Shown: in pieces, positions 37,756 through 46,283 of the stretch
Position numbering within the stretch: the first letter of the stretch is position 1
How the letters are laid out: each line of letters starts with the position of its first letter
The notes under the pieces: generated by a model
The model's database searches: none
What the model saw: the letters and a program-made list of their open reading frames with translations, nothing else
What the model was told of the DNA's origin: nothing
Position numbers and translations under genes: made by a program
Assembly: GCF_023656515.1 (NCBI RefSeq)
Contig: NZ_JAMOFV010000006.1
Coordinates: 2,147,243-2,211,242, forward strand
Direction: 5' to 3'
Length of the DNA stretch: 64,000 bases
Source of the DNA: Clostridium swellfunianum
GTDB lineage: Bacteria > Bacillota > Clostridia > Clostridiales > Clostridiaceae

Positions 37756-37811
37756 TTAATTTATATAGAATAAGACAGCAATATATTGCTGTCTTATTCT
37801 ATATAAATTAA
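37756..37811 (-). terminator. 56-nt perfect palindrome after the glycosyltransferase gene
   Basis: Bases 37756-37783 are the exact reverse complement of 37784-37811, a 28-bp inverted repeat with no spacer, centred on ATA/TAT. It includes the stop codon of the glycosyltransferase gene. A terminator role is likely from position, but the following bases (GTTTAAATAAC) are a poor T-run. Confidence 0.55.
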
Positions 37812-39100
37812 TTAACTTTTTCGAGCTCTGAAATATTTATACTGCGCGTATGTACAGTATGACTCCATTCCTTTTTATTCTTATCTATAATACCTTGTAT
37901 AGATATTGGTAACCAAGTTATTGTATAGATAGGAAAAATAAAATAATAAAGGAACACCTTAAAATCAAGTTTTTTATCTAAAAACAATACTATTGGAGTA
38001 TATATGAACTGTAATACAGAAACTACCAATAAAATCATAGTAATAGTATTTATATTAGATAAATTAAATATTGCAGGGACATTAGAGAAAGTAAACAATC
38101 CCTTAATTGTTGTAAATAAACTTTTAAACCTGCTTGCAGCATCTAATAGAGTAGCAATACCAAGTACTATAATAATCATAGGCTGTATACTATAAAGAGC
38201 GCAGTCAATAGCAGTAAAATTACGTTCTACAATGCCTTTTTTAATTAGTTTCAAAAAATACCTGCCAGTTACATCTGCAAAACCTTGCATCCATCTTTTT
38301 CTCTGCCACCATGACTGTGACAAAGTTAATGGTTTTTCATCATACACAACAGCATCGTGTGCCCAGCCTACCTTGTGGCCATTCAACACTAGCTTGCAAG
38401 TAAATTCAAGATCTTCAGTTAAACAAGTTGCACCCCAGCCTAATTCTTTTAAAGTGTCGGTATCAATACAGAAGCCTGTTCCACCCAACTGATTAGAAAG
38501 CCCTAAATTTCTTCTTGAAAGTTGAAACATTCTATTTGATGTCCAGAAAGCTATGGAATAACTTCCTGTAATCCAAGTATCATGAGGATTTTTACTATCA
38601 AGATATCCTTGAACAACCTTAAATCCCTCACAAAGCTTTGTATTCATTTCTCTTAAGAAGTTTCTGGAAGCAAGATTATCTGCATCAAATATAACAACTG
38701 CATCATATTTTCTATCCAACTTAAAAATCTTGTCAAAAACCCATTCTAGTGCAAATCCTTTTCCACGTTTAGTTTTATTATATCTTTCATATACTATTGC
38801 ACCAGCACTTTTACTTTTAGCTGCGGTTTTATCAGTACAGTTATCAGCAACAACAAAAATGTCATATAAATTCTTTGGATAGTCCAATCTTTTTAAACTA
38901 TGGATTATGTCTTGAATTACTTGTTCTTCGTTATGTGCTGCAACTATTAACGCGAAGCTTTTCTTTGGTTCTACAGAATTATTTTCTTTTTTTCTATAAA
39001 GCCCAAAAAAAGAGATGCATAAATAATACATTGAAATAACAAAAACTATATTACTTAGCGCCTTCGAACTAAACTGCATTATTGATGTTATTATATCCAA
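37808..39100 (-). CDS. Membrane-bound family 2 glycosyltransferase
   Basis: The 430-residue protein has an N-terminal membrane helix (about residues 10-30), a GT2 catalytic domain with VAAHNEEQVIQDI, the DxD-type FDADN, TEDLEF and the processive-synthase motif WWQRKRWMQG (QxxRW), then about three C-terminal helices. This is the layout of cellulose, hyaluronan or poly-N-acetylglucosamine synthase-like enzymes. The product cannot be told from sequence and no polysaccharide operon surrounds it. The start is TTG, 6 nt after GGGGGA; a TTG two codons earlier is too close. Confidence 0.82.
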   Translation of the reverse strand: MDIITSIMQFSSKALSNIVFVISMYYLCISFFGLYRKKENNSVEPKKSFALIVAAHNEEQVIQDIIHSLKRLDYPKNLYDIFVVADNCTDKTAAKSKSAGAIVYERYNKTKRGKGFALEWVFDKIFKLDRKYDAVVIFDADNLASRNFLREMNTKLCEGFKVVQGYLDSKNPHDTWITGSYSIAFWTSNRMFQLSRRNLGLSNQLGGTGFCIDTDTLKELGWGATCLTEDLEFTCKLVLNGHKVGWAHDAVVYDEKPLTLSQSWWQRKRWMQGFADVTGRYFLKLIKKGIVERNFTAIDCALYSIQPMIIIVLGIATLLDAASRFKSLFTTIKGLFTFSNVPAIFNLSNINTITMILLVVSVLQFIYTPIVLFLDKKLDFKVFLYYFIFPIYTITWLPISIQGIIDKNKKEWSHTVHTRSINISELEKVN

Positions 39101-39187
39101 TATCAATCCCCCCTAGTTCACAAGATATTTTAGCACAAATCTATACTAATTGCTATAGGGTTTATATTTTTATTTGTATTTATCATT

Positions 39188-39219
39188 GTTTATAATCAAA
39201 TTTTATTTTGATTATAAAC
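39188..39219 (-). repeat. Intergenic hairpin between pilT and the glycosyltransferase gene
   Basis: GTTTATAATCAAA and TTTGATTATAAAC form a perfect 13-bp stem around a 6-nt loop, 72 nt past the pilT stop and 88 nt before the glycosyltransferase start. It lacks a T-run. It could be a weak terminator or an operator. The rest of this 191-nt gap holds no gene. Confidence 0.55.
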
Positions 39220-39291
39220 CGTAAATAGTATTTGTATACTCTAGTTAAAACAGATTATTCCTACTTTAATAGCTATTTTATCATCAATAAA

Positions 39292-40347
39292 TTATAAAGA
39301 AAGCATTTTGAGAAGCATTTCCTTATCAACAGAGTGTGTCAATGCTGATTCATTGGTAATTAATCCTTTTCTGTATAATTCTGATAAAGCCATATCCATC
39401 GTTCTCATCCCGTATTTAGCACCAGTTTGAACCACCGATTCTATCTGATGAGTCTTTCCTTCTCTAACAAGATTTTGTACAGCCGGAGTCGTAGTCATAA
39501 TTTCCAAAGCAGCAACTCTACCACCTCCAAATGCCCTTGGCAAAAGTTGCTGAGAAATTATCCCCTGAAGTACGGCAGCAAGTTGAACTTTTATTTGCTG
39601 CTGCTGATAAGGAGGAAAAACATCAATTATTCTATCTATAGTTTTAGCGGCTCCAATAGTGTGGAGCGTAGAAAAAACTAAATGACCTGTCTCAGCTGCT
39701 GTTATGGCTATCGAAATTGTTTCTATATCTCTCATTTCACCAACTAATATAACATCGGGGTCTTCACGAAGTACAGCTTTTAATGCATTTTGGTAACTGT
39801 GACTATCTTTCCCAATCTCTCTTTGATTTATTATAGATTTATTATGTTTATGTAAATATTCAACAGGATCCTCCAAGGTAATAATATGTGCAGCTCTTGT
39901 TAAATTTATTTCGTTTATCATTGCAGCTAAAGTGGTACTCTTACCACTGCCAGTAGGCCCAGTTACCAACACAAGCCCTCTTTGTCTTTCTGTAAGTTCT
40001 CTTATTACTTGAGGATACCCTAAATCGTTCAAGCTAGGAATGTTTAATGCTACCACTCTAATCGCCAACGCATCGCTTCCTCTTTGCTTAAAAATGTTAA
40101 CTCTAAAACGTCCTAATCCAGAAATTGAATAGGATGTATCAACTTCGCCGATACTTAAATATTGCGAGTATTCTTTTTCATCCAAAATTTCTTTTACATA
40201 CTTCTCAGTATCACAAGGATTCAACCTTTCTGTGCCTACGGGAATTAATTCGCCACTTACTCTAATAGTTGGAGACACTCCAACTGTTAAGTGAAGATCC
40301 GATGCTCCCTTATCTGTTGTCATTTTAAGAAGTTCATATAGTGTCAT
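39292..40347 (-). CDS. pilT: Type IV pilus twitching motility ATPase PilT
   Basis: PilT powers pilus retraction. The 351 residues have an N-terminal domain with DLHLTVGVSPTIRVSG, Walker A GPTGSGKST at 130-138, the Asp box EDPVEYLH, Walker B REDPDVILVGEMRD, the His box AAETGHLVFSTLHT, and the PilT-typical AIRNLIRE-like VQNLVREGKTHQI region. ATG start after GGGGGAT. No other pilus gene is in this window; it overlaps no gene but lies 13 nt after aroE. Confidence 0.93.
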   Translation of the reverse strand: MTLYELLKMTTDKGASDLHLTVGVSPTIRVSGELIPVGTERLNPCDTEKYVKEILDEKEYSQYLSIGEVDTSYSISGLGRFRVNIFKQRGSDALAIRVVALNIPSLNDLGYPQVIRELTERQRGLVLVTGPTGSGKSTTLAAMINEINLTRAAHIITLEDPVEYLHKHNKSIINQREIGKDSHSYQNALKAVLREDPDVILVGEMRDIETISIAITAAETGHLVFSTLHTIGAAKTIDRIIDVFPPYQQQQIKVQLAAVLQGIISQQLLPRAFGGGRVAALEIMTTTPAVQNLVREGKTHQIESVVQTGAKYGMRTMDMALSELYRKGLITNESALTHSVDKEMLLKMLSL

Positions 40348-40360
40348 GTTTATCCCCCTA

Positions 40361-41131
40361 TCATTTTAATTGTAAGCTACTAATCCAAATATCGGCAGCC
40401 TTATATGCTTGATGCAAAAGCATCATCTTACCATTGATAATAAATGCACCCAGCTGCTCTGCTTTACTTAAAAATCTAGTTTTGTCAGGTCTATAAATCA
40501 AATCATAGAAAATGGAACTTTTATTAATTTCATCAAAATTTATGGGAATCTGATTTATAGAATTTATATTCCCTACTGGCGTACAATTAACTATAATATC
40601 ATATTTGCTTAAATCTAAATAATCATTTATTGAAACTACCTTATACCTTCTATTAAAGTCATTTATCGCTTTTTCTGCATTTCTTGCAGCTATTTCAATA
40701 GTGCTGCAGCCTAAGTCATTAAGTGCACAGCTAACACTTTTAGCTGCACCACCAGCACCTAGAATAATTGCATTTCTTTTATTAAGGACTATATTATAAT
40801 CCTTAATACTGCTTATAAAACCGTAATAGTCTGTGTTATATCCTACTAGCTTATCTTCTTCCACTACAACAGTATTAACAGCACCAATTTCATCTGCAGG
40901 ATATTCTAATTGACTTAAATATTTAATAATTGTTTGTTTATAAGGTATAGTAACATTAAATCCTATAATATTATTCTTTTTTAAATTATTAATAAAATGC
41001 TCAATGCATTCTTCACTTAAATCAAACAATTCGTAACTTATAGGAACCTTCTTATTCAAGTAATAGTTGTTATGTATTTCTGGCGAACTAGAATAATTTA
41101 TATTTTTGCCCAGTAGACCACATCTGTACAA
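40361..41131 (-). CDS. aroE: Shikimate dehydrogenase
   Basis: AroE reduces 3-dehydroshikimate in aromatic amino acid synthesis. The 256 residues have GLLGKNINYSSSPEIHN, the catalytic lysine in NVTIPYKQTI, GAVNTV, the catalytic Asp in YNTDYYGF, the nucleotide loop ILGAGGAAKSV and NGKMMLLHQAY. I chose the TTG at 41131, 5 nt after GGAGGG; reading from upstream codons adds a sequence without family similarity. It sits alone with pilT. Confidence 0.93.
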   Translation of the reverse strand: MYRCGLLGKNINYSSSPEIHNNYYLNKKVPISYELFDLSEECIEHFINNLKKNNIIGFNVTIPYKQTIIKYLSQLEYPADEIGAVNTVVVEEDKLVGYNTDYYGFISSIKDYNIVLNKRNAIILGAGGAAKSVSCALNDLGCSTIEIAARNAEKAINDFNRRYKVVSINDYLDLSKYDIIVNCTPVGNINSINQIPINFDEINKSSIFYDLIYRPDKTRFLSKAEQLGAFIINGKMMLLHQAYKAADIWISSLQLK

Positions 41132-41218
41132 AATATCCCTCCATTTTATTTTAATATATATTAATTCAACAAATCTTCCCAATATCCTCTAAGCTTCTAA
41201 AACAATTAATACTTCAAT

Positions 41219-41264
41219 AAAAAAGGTTAGAAGTAAATATGCCTATAGCAAATTACTTCTAACC
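41219..41264 (-). terminator. Terminator after sigK
   Basis: GGTTAGAAGTAA and TTACTTCTAACC form a 12-bp perfect stem around a 16-nt loop, followed by TTTTTTATT on the minus strand. Confidence 0.85.
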
Positions 41265-41289
41265 CCCTAAATTGTTTCCTTTATCATTT

Positions 41290-41994
41290 CTACTGCTTAT
41301 TTGGATTGTTCAACTCCTTGAAAAGCTTTTTTAAAGCTCTTTTTTCAATTCTTGAAACATAGGATCTTGATATGTTTAAAAGCTTAGCTATTTCTCGTTG
41401 CGTTTTAGGTTTTCCGTCCAACAAGCCGTATCTCATCTCAATAACTAGTTTTTCACGTTTAGCTAGACAACTATCAATTTTGTTATATAACTTTTTAACC
41501 TGAATTTTATTTTCTACAACCTCAATTATAGAATCATCATCACTGCTTAACACGTCCATAAGAGAAATTTCATTGCCTTCCTTATCAATCCCAATAGGTT
41601 CTTGCAAATAAACTTCTCCCTTTGTTTTTTTATTATTTCTAATAAGCATAAGTATTTCATTTTCTATGCATCTTGCAGCATAAGTAGCCAACCTAGTACC
41701 TTTAGAACTGTCAAAGGAATCTATAGCCTTTATAAGCCCAACAGTACCAATGGAGATTAAGTCATCTACTTCTTTTCCAGGATATGAGTACTTCTTAACA
41801 ATATGTGCAACAAGTCTTAAGTTTCTCTCTACCAAAATGCTCTTAGCAAGTATGTCGCCATCTTTTAACCTTATCAAATAGTCCTCTTCTTCTTTTTCAT
41901 CAAGAGGTTGAGGAAATGAATTTCCATTGGTCACATAGGCAACTAAAAAAGCCATGCTGCCAACCAAATCTAATAAACAATTCACGAAGAACAC
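41290..41994 (-). CDS. sigK: RNA polymerase sporulation sigma factor SigK precursor, uninterrupted
   Basis: SigK controls late mother-cell genes. With a GTG start at 41994 (7 nt after GGGAGG) the 234 residues begin with a hydrophobic pro-sequence (MFFVNCLLDLVGSMAFLVAYV) before NSFPQPL, as in Bacillus pro-SigK. Region 2 (DDLISIGTVGLIKAIDSFD) and region 4 (TQREIAKLLNISRSYVSRIEKR) are continuous, so no skin-type element splits it. A CATATGAT at 42024-42031 resembles a SigE -10, but no convincing -35 is seen. A short hairpin (GGCAC/GTGCC, 42031-42053) lies between it and the upstream gene. Confidence 0.95.
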   Translation of the reverse strand: MFFVNCLLDLVGSMAFLVAYVTNGNSFPQPLDEKEEEDYLIRLKDGDILAKSILVERNLRLVAHIVKKYSYPGKEVDDLISIGTVGLIKAIDSFDSSKGTRLATYAARCIENEILMLIRNNKKTKGEVYLQEPIGIDKEGNEISLMDVLSSDDDSIIEVVENKIQVKKLYNKIDSCLAKREKLVIEMRYGLLDGKPKTQREIAKLLNISRSYVSRIEKRALKKLFKELNNPNKQ

Positions 41995-42076
41995 AGCTGA
42001 TCCTCCCAATAGTGCTTATTAATATCATATGGCACAGCTTTTAAAAAAGTGCCTGTACTATTTGATAAATTCAAAT

Positions 42077-43714
42077 TTATTTTCCAAGATAATCGTTTAG
42101 AGCTAAAACTATTTCCTTAAATATTGGTACTGCAGTATTTGCAGCTTGCTCATTTTCAATGTCTATATTTTGTACATAAATTACCATTGAATAATATTTA
42201 TTTTTTATTTTAAAAAATCCGGTAAACCATCCATCTGAAGTTTTTTTAGTTCCGTCTATTCTAGTTGATGTTCCAGTCTTTCCTCCCACTTCTATGTTTG
42301 GTATTTTAGCTGCAACTCCTGTGCCGCTGTTAACAACTTTAATCATTTGATTTTTTAAAATATTAGCCGTGGATTTATTTATAGATTGATGCTTATCAGT
42401 CTTTAACACTTCTATAGCTTTATTTTCATTATTTACATAGGCATCTATTATATATGGCTTTACATAAAATCCATCATTAACAACAGTATTTGCTATGCTC
42501 ACAGCTTGAATTGGAGTTATAAGCATACTCTGCCCTATAGCAAGCTGGCCTGCCCCTTCTCCTTGCTCCGGCATAACTATCCTGCCATCAGCTTCACTGT
42601 CGAAATTTAAAACTTTTTTAAATAATCCCTGTGATTCAGCATTTTCCTTAAAATAGTTCACACCAACTTTATCTCCAACTTGAGCAAATATGTTGTTACA
42701 AGAAACCCTCATAGCTTCTTCTATTGTAAGATGCCCATGATCTTTTTCAGGACATTTATCATAAATTCCGCTATATATGCTATTTTTACAGTAATATTTT
42801 TCATTTAATGAAATCCGTTTTCGTTCTAATCCAGCCTCTTCAACAATCACCTTAAAAATTGATCCTGGATCAAATCCATTTCCTGTAGAACCAAGATTGA
42901 CATTAGCTCTAGAGTCATCCTTTTGAGTCATACTTAGAAGTTTTCCGCTGCTGCTTTCCATTAAAACTACTCCAATTTGATCATACTTTTTGTATGGGTC
43001 TGATGTAATTATTTCCTTAACTCTATCTTGTATATTCTTATCTATGGTCAGTCTAACATTTATATTATTATCTAGCGCATTAAAACCCTGATGAGTAATA
43101 TTTCCATCTAAATCTTTATTAAAAACTTCTTTTGGAGTTTCATTCTTTTCTGTTTTTTTATATATCTGCATCTCAAGCGAGTCGTCTTTTTTTGTCTTAT
43201 CATCAGAAGGATTTTTTATGCTTATAAGCATATTTTCTAGCTTCCATGCCTCACCTCTGTCTACAGCTGAAAATCTATATGTATAAAACCCTTTTACATC
43301 TTTAATATTATTTAATTTCTTATATGTGCTTTCATCAACTTCATATCTAATCTTAGCAGTGCTTTTACCTATCCCCATGTTTAAAAGATTGTAATTACTG
43401 TTATAGTCTCTTAAAATATATGTTAATGCAAATAATTCATCCTCATTATTATAGTTTCTAGTGAATGTTACAGGATCTATAACAGCATAATATTTATTAC
43501 TATAGTTAAGCATTTGTTTACCATTCTGATCAAAAATTATATACTTCAAGTCTGAAACATCTACTTTTTCTTCAAACTGAGATTCCTGAAGTACTCCAAG
43601 AGTTTCAGCTTTGTCCATAGTTATAACTTTAATCCTCCACAAAAGTGCTCCGAATACAACAAAAAAAATTATTAATAAAACAACTGCTCTTTTTACATGT
43701 TTATTTTTATACAT
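42077..43714 (-). CDS. Penicillin-binding transpeptidase, PbpI/SpoVD-like
   Basis: The 545-residue protein has an N-terminal membrane anchor (residues 10-29), a PBP dimer-like region, and a transpeptidase domain with S285-xx-K288 (PGSIFK), S338-x-N340 (SCN) and K479-T-G (GGKTGTST). It has no transglycosylase or PASTA domain. It follows udk, as yrrR (pbpI, a sporulation PBP) follows udk-greA in Bacillus, and precedes sigK, so a spore-peptidoglycan role is reasonable inference. Its GAGGTG ribosome site lies within a hairpin. Confidence 0.88.
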   Translation of the reverse strand: MYKNKHVKRAVVLLIIFFVVFGALLWRIKVITMDKAETLGVLQESQFEEKVDVSDLKYIIFDQNGKQMLNYSNKYYAVIDPVTFTRNYNNEDELFALTYILRDYNSNYNLLNMGIGKSTAKIRYEVDESTYKKLNNIKDVKGFYTYRFSAVDRGEAWKLENMLISIKNPSDDKTKKDDSLEMQIYKKTEKNETPKEVFNKDLDGNITHQGFNALDNNINVRLTIDKNIQDRVKEIITSDPYKKYDQIGVVLMESSSGKLLSMTQKDDSRANVNLGSTGNGFDPGSIFKVIVEEAGLERKRISLNEKYYCKNSIYSGIYDKCPEKDHGHLTIEEAMRVSCNNIFAQVGDKVGVNYFKENAESQGLFKKVLNFDSEADGRIVMPEQGEGAGQLAIGQSMLITPIQAVSIANTVVNDGFYVKPYIIDAYVNNENKAIEVLKTDKHQSINKSTANILKNQMIKVVNSGTGVAAKIPNIEVGGKTGTSTRIDGTKKTSDGWFTGFFKIKNKYYSMVIYVQNIDIENEQAANTAVPIFKEIVLALNDYLGK

Positions 43715-43756
43715 AAAAACACCTCACCCTGACTAAATTCTAGCCTAAAGTGAGGT
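43715..43756 (-). terminator. Hairpin after udk overlapping the next gene's ribosome site
   Basis: ACCTCAC and GTGAGGT pair with a 22-nt loop and are followed by GTTTTT on the minus strand, then directly by the ATG of the penicillin-binding protein. The 3' arm is that gene's Shine-Dalgarno. It could act as a terminator, a translation block, or both. Confidence 0.5.
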
Positions 43757-43764
43757 TTTTTATT

Positions 43765-44394
43765 CTACTCTTCATCATTTTGCAAAAATTGCTTTATATT
43801 TGCAACAATTATATCTATAGCGACTTTATTATGTCCGCCTTCTGGAATAATTATATCAGCATATCTTTTAGTTGGTTCAGTAAATTGTAAGTGCATAGGT
43901 CTGACAACATTTAAATATTGATTAATTACAGAATCAACGGTTCTTCCTCTTTCATTTATATCTCTTATTAATCTTCTTATTATTCTAACGTCCGCATCAG
44001 TATCAACATAAATCTTAATATCCAATAGGTCTCTTATCTCAGGCTCTTGAAGAATTAAAATTCCTTCAACAATAACTATATCTCTAGGTTCAATTCTTAT
44101 AGTTTCAGTTTTTCTGTTATGCACTTCAAAATCATAAATAGGTTTTTGAGTAGCTTTACCAGAAAGCAGCATCTTAAGGTGCTTAATTAAAAGTGCATTA
44201 TCAAAAGCGTCAGGATGGTCATAGTTAGTCTTTATTCTCTCTTCATAAGACAAATGACTTTGATCCTTATAGTAAGAGTCTTGTTCTATCATAGCAATAC
44301 ATTGCTCGCCAAATTTTTTGTAAATCTCTTTAGCAATTGTACTTTTGCCAGAGCCAGTACCGCCAGTAATTCCAATTAAGATCGGACGCTTCAT
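43765..44394 (-). CDS. udk: Uridine kinase
   Basis: Udk phosphorylates uridine and cytidine in pyrimidine salvage. The 209 residues have the P-loop [12 protein letters not shown] near residue 8, [24 protein letters not shown] and VEGILIL. Its ATG overlaps the TAA of trhP (TAATG). The trhP-udk order matches Bacillus yrrO-udk. Confidence 0.96.
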   Translation of the reverse strand: MKRPILIGITGGTGSGKSTIAKEIYKKFGEQCIAMIEQDSYYKDQSHLSYEERIKTNYDHPDAFDNALLIKHLKMLLSGKATQKPIYDFEVHNRKTETIRIEPRDIVIVEGILILQEPEIRDLLDIKIYVDTDADVRIIRRLIRDINERGRTVDSVINQYLNVVRPMHLQFTEPTKRYADIIIPEGGHNKVAIDIIVANIKQFLQNDEE

Positions 44395-45620
44395 TACTTC
44401 TCCTCCTTGGCCTTTATAAGTAGATCATCTTTCATTAAAGCAGCATTAGTTTTTATGGTATATATCATTTGAGCCTGAGGAGTAGCATCAATCTTATTGC
44501 CTTCTAGATCTTTCATACTGTCTAAGTTAACAGTAAAATTATCACCCTGAGGCCTTAGCACTTCAATCTCATCTCCAGCAAAAACCTTATTTCTTTGCTC
44601 AATTGTAGCAATGCAGTTTTCACTATCATAATCTTTGACTACCCCTATAATATCATGGGTTCTGATATATGAAGATGAACCATAAACCTGCTTGTTCTTT
44701 TCTCCAAAATAAAAACCTGTATGGAATTCTCTGTGACTTGCCATCATCAGATTATGCATCCACTTTTCATCAAAAGCATAGGTATCCGGATTTTCAAAAT
44801 ATGAATCTATAGCCTGTCTATAGGATTTAACAACAGTTGCAACATAGAAAGAACTCTTCATTCTTCCCTCTATCTTAAAAGAAGTTATGCCTGATTCAAA
44901 CAACTCAGGAATGTGATTAATCATGCACAAGTCTTTTGAATTCATTATATAAGTGCCTTTTTCGTCTTCGAAAACCGGGAAGTATTCACCAGGTCTTTTT
45001 TCTTCCATCAGATAATATTTATATCTGCAAGGCTGAGCACACTCTCCTCTGTTGGCATCTCTTCCAGTCATATAATTCGAAAGTAGACATCTGCCAGAAT
45101 ACGACATGCACATAGAACCATGAACAAAAGCTTCTAATTCACAAGTTTCTGGAAGTTTGCTTCTAATTTCCCTTATCTGTTCAAGAGATAATTCTCTAGC
45201 CAAAACTATCCTTTTAATCCCTTGCTTGTGCCAGAATATTGCAGATTTCCAATTAACATTGTTAGCTTGTGTGCTTAAGTGAAGCTCAAGTTCTGGAACT
45301 ACTTCTCTAGCCGCCATTATAATTCCAGGATCTGAAACAATTACAGCGTCTACATTTAGTTTGTACAAATCTAAAAGATACTCTTCTAATCCATCTAAAT
45401 CTTCATTATGAGGAAATACATTTAATGTTACATACACCTTTTTTCCTCTTTCATGAGCATACTCGATTCCTTCTTTCAACTCATCATTTCCAAAGTTGTC
45501 CGCAAAAGCCCTTAAATTAAGCTTGTTTCCTCCTAAATATACAGCATCTGCTCCAAAATTTATAGCAGTCTTTAGCTTTTCCAAGCTTCCAGCAGGTGCC
45601 AATAGCTCTGGTTTATTCAT
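44394..45620 (-). CDS. trhP: U32-family tRNA hydroxylation protein TrhP
   Basis: TrhP makes 5-hydroxyuridine at tRNA position 34 from prephenate in Bacillus and E. coli. The 408 residues have [15 protein letters not shown], the U32 signature [18 protein letters not shown] and further cysteines in GECAQPCRY, which together bind an Fe-S cluster in the family, then a C-terminal beta domain. It overlaps trmR by 8 nt. Bacillus has two copies (yrrN, yrrO); only one, of the longer type, is present here. Confidence 0.88.
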   Translation of the reverse strand: MNKPELLAPAGSLEKLKTAINFGADAVYLGGNKLNLRAFADNFGNDELKEGIEYAHERGKKVYVTLNVFPHNEDLDGLEEYLLDLYKLNVDAVIVSDPGIIMAAREVVPELELHLSTQANNVNWKSAIFWHKQGIKRIVLARELSLEQIREIRSKLPETCELEAFVHGSMCMSYSGRCLLSNYMTGRDANRGECAQPCRYKYYLMEEKRPGEYFPVFEDEKGTYIMNSKDLCMINHIPELFESGITSFKIEGRMKSSFYVATVVKSYRQAIDSYFENPDTYAFDEKWMHNLMMASHREFHTGFYFGEKNKQVYGSSSYIRTHDIIGVVKDYDSENCIATIEQRNKVFAGDEIEVLRPQGDNFTVNLDSMKDLEGNKIDATPQAQMIYTIKTNAALMKDDLLIKAKEEK

Positions 45621-46269
45621 TATTATGCCTCCTCGTAGTTACTGCAATGCCGTCCCCCATAGGTATGACTGAAGTTATAAGCTCTTTACTGTTGGACACC
45701 ATCTCCAAATATGACTTCATACGCTTCACAATGGTTATTTTTCTTCGTTTAAGGAGCTCTTTTGATGCTACCATGCCCTTAAATAAAACATTATCAGCAA
45801 CAATTACTCCGTCTCCATTGAGCAGTCTCAAGCATTGAGGCAGAAAATGATTATAATGTCCCTTTCCAGCATCCATAAAAATAAAATCATACTTTCCTTC
45901 TAGTTTTTCTAAAACTTCAAGACAATCTCCTTCTAAAACCTTAATCTTGTCTTGAAAGCCATATTTAGATATATTGTCGCATGCTATATTTACCATATCC
46001 TTATTTCTTTCAATAGTAGTAATGGTAGTAGTATTATTTGAGCTAAGCTGCATAAGTATTGCAGAGTATCCTATAGCAGTGCCAAGCTCTAATATCTTAA
46101 CGGGTCTTTTTATGTTTATCATAAGCTCAAGGAACTTTCCTACTTCTTTTTGAATTATAGGAACAGAATTTTCTTTTGCGTACTCTTCTAATTCCTTAAG
46201 TATATTATTACTATCTGGTATTAAACTCCTAATATACTGTTCCATATAATCATAAGTTATTCCACTCAT
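45613..46269 (-). CDS. trmR: tRNA 5-hydroxyuridine methyltransferase TrmR (O-methyltransferase family 3)
   Basis: TrmR (Bacillus YrrM) methylates the hydroxyl made by TrhP to give 5-methoxyuridine. The 218 residues have the SAM site ILELGTAIGYSAILM near residue 65, TTIERNKDM, EGDCLEVL, and the metal-ligand FMDAGKGHYNHFLP and VADNVLFKG. ATG start after GGAGG. The coupling to trhP supports this over a general O-methyltransferase. Confidence 0.88.
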   Translation of the reverse strand: MSGITYDYMEQYIRSLIPDSNNILKELEEYAKENSVPIIQKEVGKFLELMINIKRPVKILELGTAIGYSAILMQLSSNNTTTITTIERNKDMVNIACDNISKYGFQDKIKVLEGDCLEVLEKLEGKYDFIFMDAGKGHYNHFLPQCLRLLNGDGVIVADNVLFKGMVASKELLKRRKITIVKRMKSYLEMVSNSKELITSVIPMGDGIAVTTRRHNNE

Positions 46270-46283
46270 TAAGCTTCCTCCGA

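Noticed and set aside
41290-41994. Skin-like insertion or frameshift in sigK
   Set aside because: The reading frame is continuous through all sigma regions.
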